From: Clostridium thermosuccinogenes
GTDB taxonomy: Bacteria; Bacillota; Clostridia; Acetivibrionales; DSM-5807
DNA length: 64,000 nucleotides
Reading direction: 5' to 3'
NCBI RefSeq assembly: GCF_002896855.1
Contig: NZ_CP021850.1
Location: 2,009,665 to 2,073,664, forward strand
Part shown: piece after piece, positions 34,898 through 44,342 of the stretch
How positions within the stretch are numbered: the first letter of the stretch is position 1
Layout of the letters: each line of letters starts with the position of its first letter
The notes under the pieces: model-generated
The model's input: the letters and a program-made list of their open reading frames with translations, nothing else
What the model was told of the DNA's origin: nothing
Database searches by the model: none
Made by a program: the position numbers and the translations under genes

Positions 34898-37516
34898 TTA
34901 TACGATTCTTTTAAACATCTTTTCCAGTTCATATTTAGTAAGCCGTACAATTGTTGGACGTCCATGGGGGCAAGTATATGGATTTTCCAGTTTGTCCAAA
35001 TCCTCCAGTATTTTTCTTATTTCCATCTCGTCCAGCCGCTTGTTTGCTTTTACTGCAGCCTTACAAGCCATGGTGTATATCGCGTCGTCGGCGATTTTTC
35101 TGTAGTTGTCCTTGCCGGCCTTGGTTACACTGTCCACAACATCCAAAAAAACGCTTTTTACAGGCTCATCAATGCATGCAAAGGGCACGGATCTCAGTAT
35201 AATGGAATTATTGCCAAAATCCTCATAAATAAAACCCAGTTTATTGAAAAATTCTCTTTCTTCCTGCAGTAGCTTTAGCTCCTGATTGGTAACTTCTATA
35301 ACAATGGGAGCTAGCAGCTCCTGGGATAGAGATTCGTTATCCATAAACTTTTTCTTCATCGCTTCATAAGTTATACGCTCATGGGCGGCATGCTGGTCTA
35401 TAAGCATCAGCTCGTCCTTATGCTGCAAAATGATATAGGTTGAGAAAGCCTGACCAACCAACGTACACTCGCTTAAAGACATTTCAGCTTCAGGAGTCTT
35501 TTCACCATAACGGGATGACACCTCGCGGAAGGTTTCAGCATCGGAGCTTTGAAATTTAACATCCTCGTCTATGGCAAGGGATGCTTTTTCTTCATATCCT
35601 GCTTTGGCTTTTCCTATTCCGGTTTCGTTTGTCAAGGTCAAGTCTTCTTCAAATTCGTCTTCTCCGGTTGCGCTTGGAACACTTTCTACTGCTCCATGTT
35701 TTATTGATCCAGCTTCGCTTGCAGTAAATTCATTTATATCGATTTTTTGCGCTTCCCTTTCGTATGCTGTAATACCTCTTGCATTGAATCTTTCTGTTTC
35801 ACCCTTGAATGCAGAAACATCTCTTGTACCGGATTCTCCTGCTTCACCTTTGTACGCTGTAATATCTCCTACATTGGACTTATCTGCTTCGCCTTTATAT
35901 GCTGTAATATCTCCTACATTGGACTTATCTGCTTCGCTTTTATATGCTGTAATATCTCCTACATTGGACTTATCTGCTTCGTCTTTATATGCAGTAATAT
36001 CTCTTACATCCGGTTTATCTGCTTCAACTTTGTATGCTGTAATATCCCTTCCATCGGATTTATCTGCTCCGTCTTTGAATGCTGTAACTTCCCTTGCATC
36101 GATTTTCGTTGTTTCATCTTTGCAATCTGTAATTTCCCTTTCGTCGATTTCTTCTTCAGCTTTGCTTGGGAAATTATATTTTTCTCCGGGTGACTCCATC
36201 CAGGCGTTGCTTGCTGTAGTGTCTTTTGTCGAAGTTTTTTGTGCTCCGGTTATGTTTGAGAAGCTTTCTCTCGCTGCGGCTCTTCCTGTTCCGCTTTCCC
36301 ATGCCAGAGCTTCTCCTGCTATATAATTTGCTCCTTTTGTGCCCTCTATTTCATGCCGCTTTGCTTCCTCTGTCCTGGCTTCTTTTGTCCCGGTTTTTTT
36401 CTTATCCAACACCGGATTTATCCCGGAATATATATCCTGCTGCAAAAAGTCCCCATTGGCCTTTTCAAAGCCGTCGAACTTGAATATATTGCTATCCTTG
36501 CTTTCCAGGCGCACCGTCCTTATGAGGGATGTACCCAGAAGAGCGTTGTTTACTGCATGGTAAACGATTCTAAAAATCTTTTGCTCTTCGGAAAACCTCA
36601 CTTCCATTTTTGTCGGATGGACGTTTATGTCAATCAGAAGGGGATTCAATTCAATATTTAACACAATAAAAGCAAACTTGTTTTTCATCAAAAGCGTTTT
36701 ATAAGCTTCGTCGATGGCCGAGCTTACCAGCTTGCTTTTTATATACCTTCCATTGACAAATATAGTCTGATGGCTTCTTGTACCTCTTGCAATTTCTGGC
36801 TTTCCTGCATATCCGGTAACCCTTATGCCGCTTTCTTCATAATCGATCCTGACCACCTGCCGGGCAACCTCTTTGCCATATACGCTGAAAATAGTGCTTA
36901 ACAGGTCATTATTGCCAGGGGTATGAAGAACCTGGGAATGATTGCTAACCAATCTGAAGGAAATGTGAGGATTGGCAAGAGCTATCCTGCTTACCAGATC
37001 AGACACATATCCGGCTTCGGTGCTGTCCTTTTTCAAAAACTTAAACCTGGCAGGAGTATTGTAAAACAAGTCTCTGACTATAAAGGTAGTCCCTACGGGA
37101 CAGCCGGTTTGTCTCACATCCTGTACGGTTCCGCCCTGGATTTTTATATAGGTTCCGTGAGGTTTTTCCCTAACTCTCGTTGACACTTCAACGGTTGAAA
37201 CGGCTGCAATGCTTGCCAGGGCTTCGCCTCTAAAGCCCATGGTTATAATCGACTCCAGGTCGTCAGCATGCCTTATCTTGCTGGTTGCGTGCCTCTCGAA
37301 AGCAATTTCAAGATCATCCTCTTCTATGCCTGAACCGTTGTCAACTACCTTGATATAGCTTATCCCGCCGTTTTTGATCTCTATGGAAATGCTTTCAGCT
37401 CCTGCGTCTATGGAATTTTCCACCAGTTCCTTTACCACCGATGCAGGTCTTTCCACCACTTCTCCTGCAGCTATTTTATTTGCCGTGTTTTCGTCAAGAA
37501 TTATTACCTTGCCCAT
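34898..37516 (-). CDS. mutL: DNA mismatch repair protein MutL with repeat-expanded linker
   Basis: Mismatch-repair ATPase/endonuclease, 872 aa against the usual 600-680. The N-terminal GHKL ATPase (1-about 335) is intact: AAGEVVERPASVVKELVENSIDAG, VDNGSGI, GFRGEALASI. The C-terminal domain (about 680-872) keeps the endonuclease motif DQHAAHERITYE, the MACKAA block and CPHGRP. The excess length is a linker of about 340 residues (340-680) dominated by nine 15-residue tandem repeats at 461-595. The frame is open throughout. It starts 11 bp after mutS; both are likely co-translated. Function should be retained, since linkers are poorly conserved. Confidence 0.96.
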   Translation of the reverse strand: MGKVIILDENTANKIAAGEVVERPASVVKELVENSIDAGAESISIEIKNGGISYIKVVDNGSGIEEDDLEIAFERHATSKIRHADDLESIITMGFRGEALASIAAVSTVEVSTRVREKPHGTYIKIQGGTVQDVRQTGCPVGTTFIVRDLFYNTPARFKFLKKDSTEAGYVSDLVSRIALANPHISFRLVSNHSQVLHTPGNNDLLSTIFSVYGKEVARQVVRIDYEESGIRVTGYAGKPEIARGTRSHQTIFVNGRYIKSKLVSSAIDEAYKTLLMKNKFAFIVLNIELNPLLIDINVHPTKMEVRFSEEQKIFRIVYHAVNNALLGTSLIRTVRLESKDSNIFKFDGFEKANGDFLQQDIYSGINPVLDKKKTGTKEARTEEAKRHEIEGTKGANYIAGEALAWESGTGRAAARESFSNITGAQKTSTKDTTASNAWMESPGEKYNFPSKAEEEIDEREITDCKDETTKIDAREVTAFKDGADKSDGRDITAYKVEADKPDVRDITAYKDEADKSNVGDITAYKSEADKSNVGDITAYKGEADKSNVGDITAYKGEAGESGTRDVSAFKGETERFNARGITAYEREAQKIDINEFTASEAGSIKHGAVESVPSATGEDEFEEDLTLTNETGIGKAKAGYEEKASLAIDEDVKFQSSDAETFREVSSRYGEKTPEAEMSLSECTLVGQAFSTYIILQHKDELMLIDQHAAHERITYEAMKKKFMDNESLSQELLAPIVIEVTNQELKLLQEEREFFNKLGFIYEDFGNNSIILRSVPFACIDEPVKSVFLDVVDSVTKAGKDNYRKIADDAIYTMACKAAVKANKRLDEMEIRKILEDLDKLENPYTCPHGRPTIVRLTKYELEKMFKRIV
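35732..36136 (-). repeat. Nine 45-bp tandem repeats inside mutL
   Basis: Nine consecutive units of exactly 45 bp (405 bp) encode 15-residue repeats, MutL residues 461-595, with consensus DITAYKGEADKSNVG. Units 4-6 (35867-36001) are nearly identical; the outer ones are diverged (for example EITDCKDETTKIDAR and GITAYEREAQKIDIN). A degenerate tenth unit may follow (596-610). The pattern is that of a minisatellite growing from the centre by slippage or unequal recombination while keeping the reading frame. Confidence 0.95.
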
Positions 37517-37527
37517 CCTTTTCCTTT

Positions 37528-40152
37528 CTAAGGCTTTCTAGCCTTCTGCTGAAGCTTATAGAGTATATTCAAAGCATCGAGAGGTGTCAGCGTGGTTATA
37601 TCGATATTTTTTATTTCCTCCAGCACCTCATTTTCCTGCTTTGACTCGCTGCCTAAAACAGCAAACAGGTCTATCTGTCCTTCCAACGGAACTTTCATCT
37701 TTTTGAGCTTTTTTTCCTTCTTGCTGATATCGCTGTCTTCCAGCTCGTTCAATATTTCTTTGGCCCTGTCGATGATTTCCTGGGGCAATCCTGCCAGCCT
37801 TGCCACCTGTATCCCATAGCTGCCGTCTGCTCCGCCCCGGGTGATCTTTCTGAGGAAAATTATATCTTCCCCTTTTTCCTTTACGGAAATGCAGTAGTTT
37901 TTTATGCCCGTCAGTTTTCCCTCCAGTTCCGTAAGCTCATGATAATGGGTGGCAAAAAGCGTTCTGCAGCCGATTTTATTTTTGTCGCATATGTATTCGA
38001 TAACTGCCCAGGCTATGCTCAAACCATCGAAGGTGCTTGTCCCTCTGCCAATCTCGTCCAATATGAGAAGGCTTCTTGGTGTGGCATTGGCAAGTATGTT
38101 GGACACTTCCGACATTTCCACCATAAAAGTGCTCTGCCCTGCAGCAAGGTCATCAGAAGCTCCGACCCTCGTGAAAATTCTGTCGGTGATTCCGATTTTT
38201 GCGCTGCCTGCCGGCACAAAGCTCCCTATCTGTGCCATTAGGACTATTAAAGCTGTCTGGCGCATGTATGTGGATTTTCCGGCCATGTTGGGCCCGGTAA
38301 TGACAGCCAGCCGGTTATCCTTCATATCCAGAAAGGTATCATTGGGAACAAAGCTGCCCTGCCCAAGCATTTTTTCCACTACCGGATGCCGGCCGTCTCT
38401 TATATCTATCTCCTCATCGGCATCCACCACGGGTCTGCAGTAATTTTCGCTGTCTGCCACTTCTGCCAGGGAACAAAGTGCGTCTGCTTCTGCGATACCC
38501 TCTGCTGTACTTTTTATTCGTGCGACTTCCTGAGCAATCTTCCCTTTTATCTCCAGGAATATCTGGTATTCCAGATCTACGATCTTGCTTTCGGCTCCCA
38601 GAATGCTGTCTTCCATCTCTTTCAGTTCCTGGGTGATGTACCTTTCGCAATTGGCCAAGGTCTGCTTTCTGATATAGTTGTCCGGGACCAGCGAAAGGTT
38701 GGATTTGGTGACTTCAATATAATAGCCAAAAACCTTATTGAATCCAACCTTCAAATTTTTGATGCCGGTTTTTTCCCTTTCGGAGCTTTCCAAAGCCACC
38801 ACCCAGTCCTTGCCTTCTGTGGTTGCCTTTCTGAGCCTGTCCACTTCAGGGTTGTAGCCAGGCTTTATTATTCCTCCCTCTTTTATCGTTATGGGAGGAT
38901 CATCTATTATTGAGCTGTCGATCAGTTCATAAACATCTTCCAGAGTATCCATCCGCTCAAAGATTTTAACATTGAGGGGCATCGTGCAATCTTTCAGAAT
39001 GTTCTTTATATGAGGAACCTGGCCTATGGAATTTTTGAGAGCCACAAGATCCCTGCAGTTAACATTGCCCAGGATTATCTTGCCCATCAGCCTTTCTATG
39101 TCATATACCCGCTTTAAAAGCTCCCTGAGCTCCATTCGCAGCATGAACTTCTGCTTAAGCTCATCAACAGCGTCCAGCCTCTCATTGATGTCGGCAATAT
39201 TTATAAGGGGCTGTTCAATCCATTTCCTGAGCAGCCTTCCGCCCATGGAGGTCACGGTTTTATCCAGAACCCACAGCAAGGTGCCCCTTCTGCTCTTTTC
39301 CCGCATGGTTTCCGTAAGCTCCAGATTCCTTCTGGTGGACGCGTCCAGAATCATGAACTCCTCGATCTTATATGCATTCAAAGACTGTATATGATCGAGA
39401 TTGACCTTTTGAGTCTGCTCCAAATACTCCAACAGCGCTCCGACGGCATTAACCGACAGGTTGTATTCCATATTAAGTATTTCACAGTCGCCAAACTTGT
39501 CTTTTATCTTGCTGGCAGCAAACCCATATTCAAAATAGCTGTCATCAAATGCTGATATATAAAAATTGAACCTTTTTCGTATGTTTGTCAGCAAAGTCTC
39601 ATCCTGAAAAAATTCACTGTTTACGATTATCTCCGACGGAGAGAACTTTGCCAGCTCATCCGTCAGCTTGCCTATAGTGTTTCCCCAGTTGATCTGGGTT
39701 GCCAGAAACTCCCCGGTGGTAATATCCACAATGGCCAGGCTGAAATAGTATTTATACTTATATACCGAAACAAGGTAATTGTTCTTTTTCTCATCCAGCA
39801 TGGAAGAGTCTATGACGGTACCCGGGGTCACTATCCGTATCACGTCCCTCTTCACTATGCCCTTGGCCAGTGCCGGATCTTCCAGCTGTTCACAAATAGC
39901 GACCTTGTAGCCTTTGTTTATCAATTTTGATATATAGGAATCCGCAGCGTGATAAGGCACGCCGCACATGGGTGCCCTTTCAGGAAGCCCGCAGTCCTTT
40001 CCTGTGAGGGTGATTTCCAGCTCTTTGGATGCAATCTCCGCATCCTTGAAAAACATCTCATAGAAATCGCCAAGCCTGAAAAACAATATGCAGTCCTTAT
40101 ACTGTTCCTTTATATCAAGATACTGCTGCATCATTGGTGTTACTGACGCCAT
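37528..40152 (-). CDS. mutS: DNA mismatch repair protein MutS
   Basis: Mismatch-recognition ATPase, 874 aa, normal length. The N-terminus has the mismatch-binding FFRLGDFYEMFFKDA (Phe-x-Glu equivalent). The ATPase region carries Walker A GPNMAGKSTYMRQ, then DDLAAGQSTFMVEM and Walker B LLILDEIGRGTSTFDG, and ends in the THYHELTEL block and the helix-turn-helix region. It precedes mutL by 11 bp and follows ylbF by 18 bp. A second, decayed MutS-like gene lies at 30.8-31.3 kb and is unrelated to this operon. Confidence 0.98.
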   Translation of the reverse strand: MASVTPMMQQYLDIKEQYKDCILFFRLGDFYEMFFKDAEIASKELEITLTGKDCGLPERAPMCGVPYHAADSYISKLINKGYKVAICEQLEDPALAKGIVKRDVIRIVTPGTVIDSSMLDEKKNNYLVSVYKYKYYFSLAIVDITTGEFLATQINWGNTIGKLTDELAKFSPSEIIVNSEFFQDETLLTNIRKRFNFYISAFDDSYFEYGFAASKIKDKFGDCEILNMEYNLSVNAVGALLEYLEQTQKVNLDHIQSLNAYKIEEFMILDASTRRNLELTETMREKSRRGTLLWVLDKTVTSMGGRLLRKWIEQPLINIADINERLDAVDELKQKFMLRMELRELLKRVYDIERLMGKIILGNVNCRDLVALKNSIGQVPHIKNILKDCTMPLNVKIFERMDTLEDVYELIDSSIIDDPPITIKEGGIIKPGYNPEVDRLRKATTEGKDWVVALESSEREKTGIKNLKVGFNKVFGYYIEVTKSNLSLVPDNYIRKQTLANCERYITQELKEMEDSILGAESKIVDLEYQIFLEIKGKIAQEVARIKSTAEGIAEADALCSLAEVADSENYCRPVVDADEEIDIRDGRHPVVEKMLGQGSFVPNDTFLDMKDNRLAVITGPNMAGKSTYMRQTALIVLMAQIGSFVPAGSAKIGITDRIFTRVGASDDLAAGQSTFMVEMSEVSNILANATPRSLLILDEIGRGTSTFDGLSIAWAVIEYICDKNKIGCRTLFATHYHELTELEGKLTGIKNYCISVKEKGEDIIFLRKITRGGADGSYGIQVARLAGLPQEIIDRAKEILNELEDSDISKKEKKLKKMKVPLEGQIDLFAVLGSESKQENEVLEEIKNIDITTLTPLDALNILYKLQQKARKP

Positions 40153-40170
40153 CTGAAATTCCTCCTGTCG

Positions 40171-40560
40171 CTACGCATGGCTGCCACAACCGCCGCAGGA
40201 ACCGCATTTGCTGTCAGAGCATGGTTCTTCCCCTGTAATTGTGAATAATATGACATCATTGATGGTTTTCATCAGCTTGTCAAAATTCTCTTTAGCTTTC
40301 AGGAAATCGGCTGTTATGCTGTAATTTCTGATCTCTTCCTGCTTTGCTGCCAGTATGTTCTTGAGTTGTTCATGAGTACTGGTAAATTCACCATTTTGTG
40401 CAGCTCTTATAAGCTCGTCCTGAATCATTTTTTGCTCTCTCAAAAGCCTGTCGGCCTTTTTATCATTAATAACGCGCTCCTCGCACCGCCTCAAAGTTGC
40501 CATTTCCTCGGACAAAGCAATCAGCTCGCCCAGTTCCTTTGCTTTTGAAATTATATCCAT
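40171..40560 (-). CDS. ylbF: YlbF/RicF-family protein with Cys-rich tail
   Basis: Helical regulator of the YlbF/YmcA family, 129 aa. In Bacillus, RicF (YlbF) works with YmcA and YaaT in an Fe-S-containing complex that promotes mRNA processing by RNase Y and sporulation. The helical core is about 1-105; the end carries CSDSKCGSCGGCGSHA, four or five closely set cysteines suited to binding a cluster. ATG 40560 has GAGGTG seven bases upstream. It is encoded between miaB and mutS. Confidence 0.85.
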   Translation of the reverse strand: MDIISKAKELGELIALSEEMATLRRCEERVINDKKADRLLREQKMIQDELIRAAQNGEFTSTHEQLKNILAAKQEEIRNYSITADFLKAKENFDKLMKTINDVILFTITGEEPCSDSKCGSCGGCGSHA

Positions 40561-40609
40561 AAAAATGCACCTCAATAACTAATTTTTTCATGTATATGTC
40601 TGAGCAATT

Positions 40610-40618
40610 ATTATAACA
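40610..40618 (-). promoter_or_regulatory. Extended -10 promoter for ylbF-mutS-mutL
   Basis: Minus-strand TGTTATAAT, a TGn extended -10, about 45 bases before the ylbF start. No good -35 is present. It would give ylbF-mutSL a start separate from miaB. Confidence 0.5.
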
Positions 40619-40681
40619 TATTTTTCATTTTACCAGCCAAATAACCAAAGAATAAGTTTTGGCTAAAACAAACCGCTGTCC

Positions 40682-42127
40682 TTATTTCTCTATCAGGGTG
40701 CCAAAAAGGGACCAGGTTTGAACCTGTTCAATGCGCACGGTCACCAGCTTGCCGATGAGCTCTTCACGCCCTTTGAAATGTACAATTTTATCGGTGCTTG
40801 TCCTTCCGGTATAGGTCTCATCGTTGTTTTTGCTTAAACCTTCCACAAGGATTTCCACTTCTTTACCCATATATCCGTCATTTATCTCCCTGCTTATACG
40901 GTTTTGCACTTCCAGCAGCCTGTCAAACCTTCTCTTTTTTACTTCCTCCGGTACCTGATCCTCACGTTTTGCTGCTGGGGTTCCTGTTCTTTTGGAGTAC
41001 AGGAAAGTATAGGCCGAGTCAAAGCGGACTTTTTCCAGCACATCGATGGTGTCATTGAAATCTTCCTCCGTCTCTCCGGGGAAGCCCACAATTATATCGG
41101 TGGTTAGAGCTATACCAGGAACCGCATTTTTTATTCTGGCTGCAAGGTCGAGATACTGCTCCTTTGTATATTTTCTGTTCATTTCCTTTAATACCTTGGT
41201 GCTCCCAGCCTGAACAGGAAGATGCAGGTGTCGGCATACCTTTTTACAGTCCCTCATGGCCTGGATGAGCTCATCGGAAAGATCCTTCGGATGGGATGTC
41301 ATAAAACGCACCCTTTCAATGCCTTCGATCTTATCTATCTCATACAGCAGCTTGGCAAAAGAAGTGCCATCCTTCATATCCTTTCCGTAGGAGTTTACGT
41401 TCTGGCCGAGAAGGGCAATTTCCTTGTAGCCCTGTTGTCCTAACATCCTGACTTCATTAATAATATCCTCCATACTTCTGCTGCGTTCCCGGCCTCTTAC
41501 ATACGGCACTATGCAGTAAGAGCAAAAGTTGTTGCATCCGTACATTATTGTAACCCAGGCCTTTACCCCGTTTTTTCGCTCAATAGGCATACCTTCGGCT
41601 ATTGTTCCGGCAGTCTCCCAGACTTCCACCAGCGGAGAGTTGGAGCTGATCGCAGTATATAGCAATTCCGGAAATTTAAAGAGGTTATGGGTGCCGAATA
41701 TCAGGTCAACATGCCTGTATTTCTTCCTTATATGCTCGACCACTTCCGGCTGCTGCATCATACAGCCGCATACCGCAATAATTAGTTCCGGCTTTTCCTC
41801 TTTAAGGTGCTTCAAGGCCCCTAAATGCCCGTATACCTTTAATTCGGCATTTTCTCTTACACAGCAGGTGTTGTATATTATGACATCGCTGTCATTGATG
41901 TTTTCCGTTTCAGCATACCCCATCTCCCCAAGGAAGCCGGCAAGCCTTTCGGAGTCGTTCTCGTTCATCTGGCATCCAAAGGTGACCAGATGATACAGCT
42001 TTTTTCTTCCGGTCTTCAGTTCCTTCTGGTAGTTGATCTGTTTTACTTCCTCCAAAAACTGGCGCTGTCTTGTAATCTCTTCTGTCGAAACCTGTATGTT
42101 TTTTCTTTCTTCTATTCTTAAGCTCAT
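40682..42127 (-). CDS. miaB: tRNA methylthiotransferase MiaB
   Basis: Radical-SAM enzyme adding the 2-methylthio group to N6-isopentenyladenosine 37 made by MiaA. 481 aa. The N-terminal MTTase domain has ligand cysteines in FGCQMNENDSE, YNTCCVRENAE and AVCGCMMQ; the radical SAM motif is CNNFCSYC; a TRAM domain closes the protein. The start at 42127 follows GGAGG by 5 bases and removes 14 doubtful residues. It is first in the miaB...hfq block. Confidence 0.97.
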   Translation of the reverse strand: MSLRIEERKNIQVSTEEITRQRQFLEEVKQINYQKELKTGRKKLYHLVTFGCQMNENDSERLAGFLGEMGYAETENINDSDVIIYNTCCVRENAELKVYGHLGALKHLKEEKPELIIAVCGCMMQQPEVVEHIRKKYRHVDLIFGTHNLFKFPELLYTAISSNSPLVEVWETAGTIAEGMPIERKNGVKAWVTIMYGCNNFCSYCIVPYVRGRERSRSMEDIINEVRMLGQQGYKEIALLGQNVNSYGKDMKDGTSFAKLLYEIDKIEGIERVRFMTSHPKDLSDELIQAMRDCKKVCRHLHLPVQAGSTKVLKEMNRKYTKEQYLDLAARIKNAVPGIALTTDIIVGFPGETEEDFNDTIDVLEKVRFDSAYTFLYSKRTGTPAAKREDQVPEEVKKRRFDRLLEVQNRISREINDGYMGKEVEILVEGLSKNNDETYTGRTSTDKIVHFKGREELIGKLVTVRIEQVQTWSLFGTLIEK

Positions 42128-42284
42128 TATTTCCTCCAAACTAATTGAAAACTGATTTTCACAATCCATGACCTGGATTTGTGATTAGTAATAATCATAA
42201 AATATCAATAATTTGCTGCCCAAGCAAAAGTAAATACTGGCAGCTATATTTGAAATAAGCCTTTGTTTAGGGCATACATCATAT

Positions 42285-42293
42285 ATTATAGCA
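42285..42293 (-). promoter_or_regulatory. Extended -10 promoter for miaB
   Basis: Minus-strand TGCTATAAT about 160 bases before the miaB start. A TTGACA occurs farther upstream but at about 32 bases, too far to be its partner. Confidence 0.5.
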
Positions 42294-42403
42294 TAAAATT
42301 AAAATAATCCCTTCTATTTATTTGTCAAAAAAATTTTGTATGAAAAGATTATTAACTGAAACTACTCTCATGTATTCAAATAGCCATACTTATATGATGC
42401 TGA

Positions 42404-42535
42404 TGTCAAGATGAGGATGATTACTCCACTACTCCGAGGATAATTGCACAGGTAGAAAATTCTTTTGATAATGAAGTAACAACAAAAAGCAGGATTAAAG
42501 AAGGATTTGAATATACCATTGATCCATTCTACTAG
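42404..42535 (+). pseudogene. Possible 3' remnant of an unknown gene
   Basis: An open frame of 43 codons without a start codon, opening just after a TGA and ending TAG at 42533-42535, reads like the tail of a protein: DDYSTTPRIIAQVEN, then EYTIDPFY at the end. No family recognised. Chance is a real alternative. Confidence 0.25.
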
Positions 42536-42551
42536 CAGCTATGTCCCTACA

Positions 42552-44087
42552 TCAATGGTTTCTGAACATCCTGTCAAGGCTCCTGTACTGAATCGCTTCA
42601 GCCAGATGGCGTGCTTTTATGTCTTCACTTTCATCCATATCGGCGATGGTGCGGGCAACTTTTAGTATCCTTCCGTGGGCTCTGGCACTAAGACCCAGCT
42701 TATCAAAGGCATTGCGTAAGAGTGCTTTCCCTTCGCTGTCGAGCTTGCAGAATTTATTAAGCATTGCCGGCTGGAGCTGGGAATTGGAAAAGATGTTAAG
42801 ACCTTTATATCTTTCCAGCTGAATTTTCCTGGTCCTGTTAACCCTTTCCCGGATTGCGCTTGATTTTTCCCCTTCGGTGGAGCTTTCCAAATCACTGTAC
42901 TTTACCGAAGCGACTTCAATCTGTATGTCTATCCTGTCCAGGAGGGGCCCCGACAGCTTCCCCAAGTACTGATGTATCTGCCTTGGGGTGCAGGTGCATT
43001 GCTTTGATATATCCAGGAGATTTCCGCATTTACAGGGATTGGCAGCGCAAATGAGAGTGGTCTTTGCCGGATATGTAAGGCTTGAGTTAATTCTGGATAT
43101 GGTCACATAGCCATCCTCCAGCGGCTGCCTCAATACTTCCAGAGCGTCCCTGCTAAACTCGGGAAGCTCGTCCAGAAAAAGAACACCATAATGGGCAAGG
43201 CTTATCTCACCGGGCCTTGGAGTTTTACCTCCACCTATCAGGCTTATGTCCGATATGGTGTGGTGTGGACTGCGGAAAGGCCGTGTGGTGATCAAAGATG
43301 TGTTGGGAGGCAGCAAGCCAGCAATGCTGTAGACTTTGGTGACCTCCAGGGCTTCTTCAAAGGTCATCGACGGCAGTATGGAAGGGAGCCTCTTGGCGAT
43401 CATGGATTTGCCAGAACCCGGGCTTCCAATCATCAGGCAGTTATGGGCACCGGAAGCAGCCACCTCTAATGCCCTTTTGACGTTTTCCTGTCCCTTTACA
43501 TCCGCAAAATCCAGGTCATACACATGTCTGTTGTTAAAAATACTGTCAATGTCAATTATATATCTTTCTATCAATGCTTTACCTTTAAGATGATTGATAA
43601 CTTCCGACAGATGCTTTGCCGGCAGGACCTTTAACTCCTTGACCACAGCAGCTTCATTGGCATTTTCCTTAGGGAGCACAAGAAATTCTATCCCTTCATC
43701 TCTTGCTGCCAGAGCCATGGACAGAATGCCTGTTACCGGCTTTATTTCACCATCCAGGGATAGCTCCCCGATGAACATATACCTGTCCAAATCACAAACG
43801 GAGATTTGCTCTGTAGCTGATAAAATGCCAAGAGCTATGGATAAGTCGTAGGACGAACCTTCCTTTCTGAAATTCGCGGGTGAAAGATTTATCGTTATCC
43901 TTCTTGCAGGGAACTCGAAACCTGTGTTTTTTATTGCGGCCCTTACCCTTTCTTTGGATTCCCTTACGGCCGCATCACCTAGGCCGACTATGTCAAAAGC
44001 CGGTATGCCGTTGCTGATATCCGTTTCTACTTTCACAATGTAACCGTCAATGCCGGTAAGACCACAGCTATTTATTTTCGCCAGCAT
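42552..44087 (-). CDS. comM: YifB/ComM-family Mg-chelatase-like AAA+ ATPase
   Basis: 511-aa AAA+ protein. An N-terminal Lon-protease-like fold (GLTGIDGYIVKVETDISNG, ITINLSPANFRKEGSSYDL in parts) precedes a Mg-chelatase-type ATPase with GSPGSGKSMIAKRLPSILP and LFLDELPEFSRDALEVLRQPLEDG in parts. A four-cysteine CAANPCKCGNLL...CTC zinc region follows. ComM in transformable bacteria is a helicase promoting branch migration during integration of foreign DNA; in Clostridia its role is less known. It is 255 bp downstream of nrdR, same strand. Confidence 0.93.
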   Translation of the reverse strand: MLAKINSCGLTGIDGYIVKVETDISNGIPAFDIVGLGDAAVRESKERVRAAIKNTGFEFPARRITINLSPANFRKEGSSYDLSIALGILSATEQISVCDLDRYMFIGELSLDGEIKPVTGILSMALAARDEGIEFLVLPKENANEAAVVKELKVLPAKHLSEVINHLKGKALIERYIIDIDSIFNNRHVYDLDFADVKGQENVKRALEVAASGAHNCLMIGSPGSGKSMIAKRLPSILPSMTFEEALEVTKVYSIAGLLPPNTSLITTRPFRSPHHTISDISLIGGGKTPRPGEISLAHYGVLFLDELPEFSRDALEVLRQPLEDGYVTISRINSSLTYPAKTTLICAANPCKCGNLLDISKQCTCTPRQIHQYLGKLSGPLLDRIDIQIEVASVKYSDLESSTEGEKSSAIRERVNRTRKIQLERYKGLNIFSNSQLQPAMLNKFCKLDSEGKALLRNAFDKLGLSARAHGRILKVARTIADMDESEDIKARHLAEAIQYRSLDRMFRNH

Positions 44088-44308
44088 AGAAAATTACCTC
44101 TTGCTAAATAATAAATCTTCTGTGCTGCCGATTTTAAGAAGCACAATTTAAAGGCTTTGAAAGATGGATTCCACCTCATTTTAAAAATCTCAACCAAGCA
44201 TCATTCTCAATCCGCAGCACAATGTTTGCATTGATTTTGGTATAAAGTATTTTTGATATTATGTAACAACATAATAATACAATAAATTTTAAGAAGTGTA
44301 TACATTTT

Positions 44309-44335
44309 TTAGCAAAATTCTTTGTATTTTGCTAA
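44309..44335. other. Hairpin just after nrdR
   Basis: Perfect 10-bp stem TTAGCAAAAT-TCTTTGT-ATTTTGCTAA eight bases beyond the nrdR stop. On the nrdR strand it is followed by A, not T, so it is not a standard terminator. It may protect the mRNA 3' end. Confidence 0.45.
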
Positions 44336-44342
44336 GTGAGGC

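Larger units (their letters stand above)
42128..42551. other. Intergenic region between comM and miaB
   Basis: 424 bases. Contains the miaB promoter and, on the plus strand, a possible gene remnant (42404-42535). Nothing else recognised. Confidence 0.5.

Noticed and set aside
35732-36136. CRISPR array
   Set aside because: The 45-bp units are contiguous with no spacers, diverge gradually and code in frame with MutL.
35571-36326. Long plus-strand open frame opposite the mutL repeats
   Set aside because: It exists because the 45-bp repeat keeps one antisense frame open. It has no ribosome site, is low-complexity (Ser/Pro/Ala-rich) and lies opposite a well-supported MutL.
44309-44335. nrdR terminator
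   Set aside because: The 10-bp hairpin is perfect, but A residues rather than T follow on the nrdR strand. Kept only as a hairpin.
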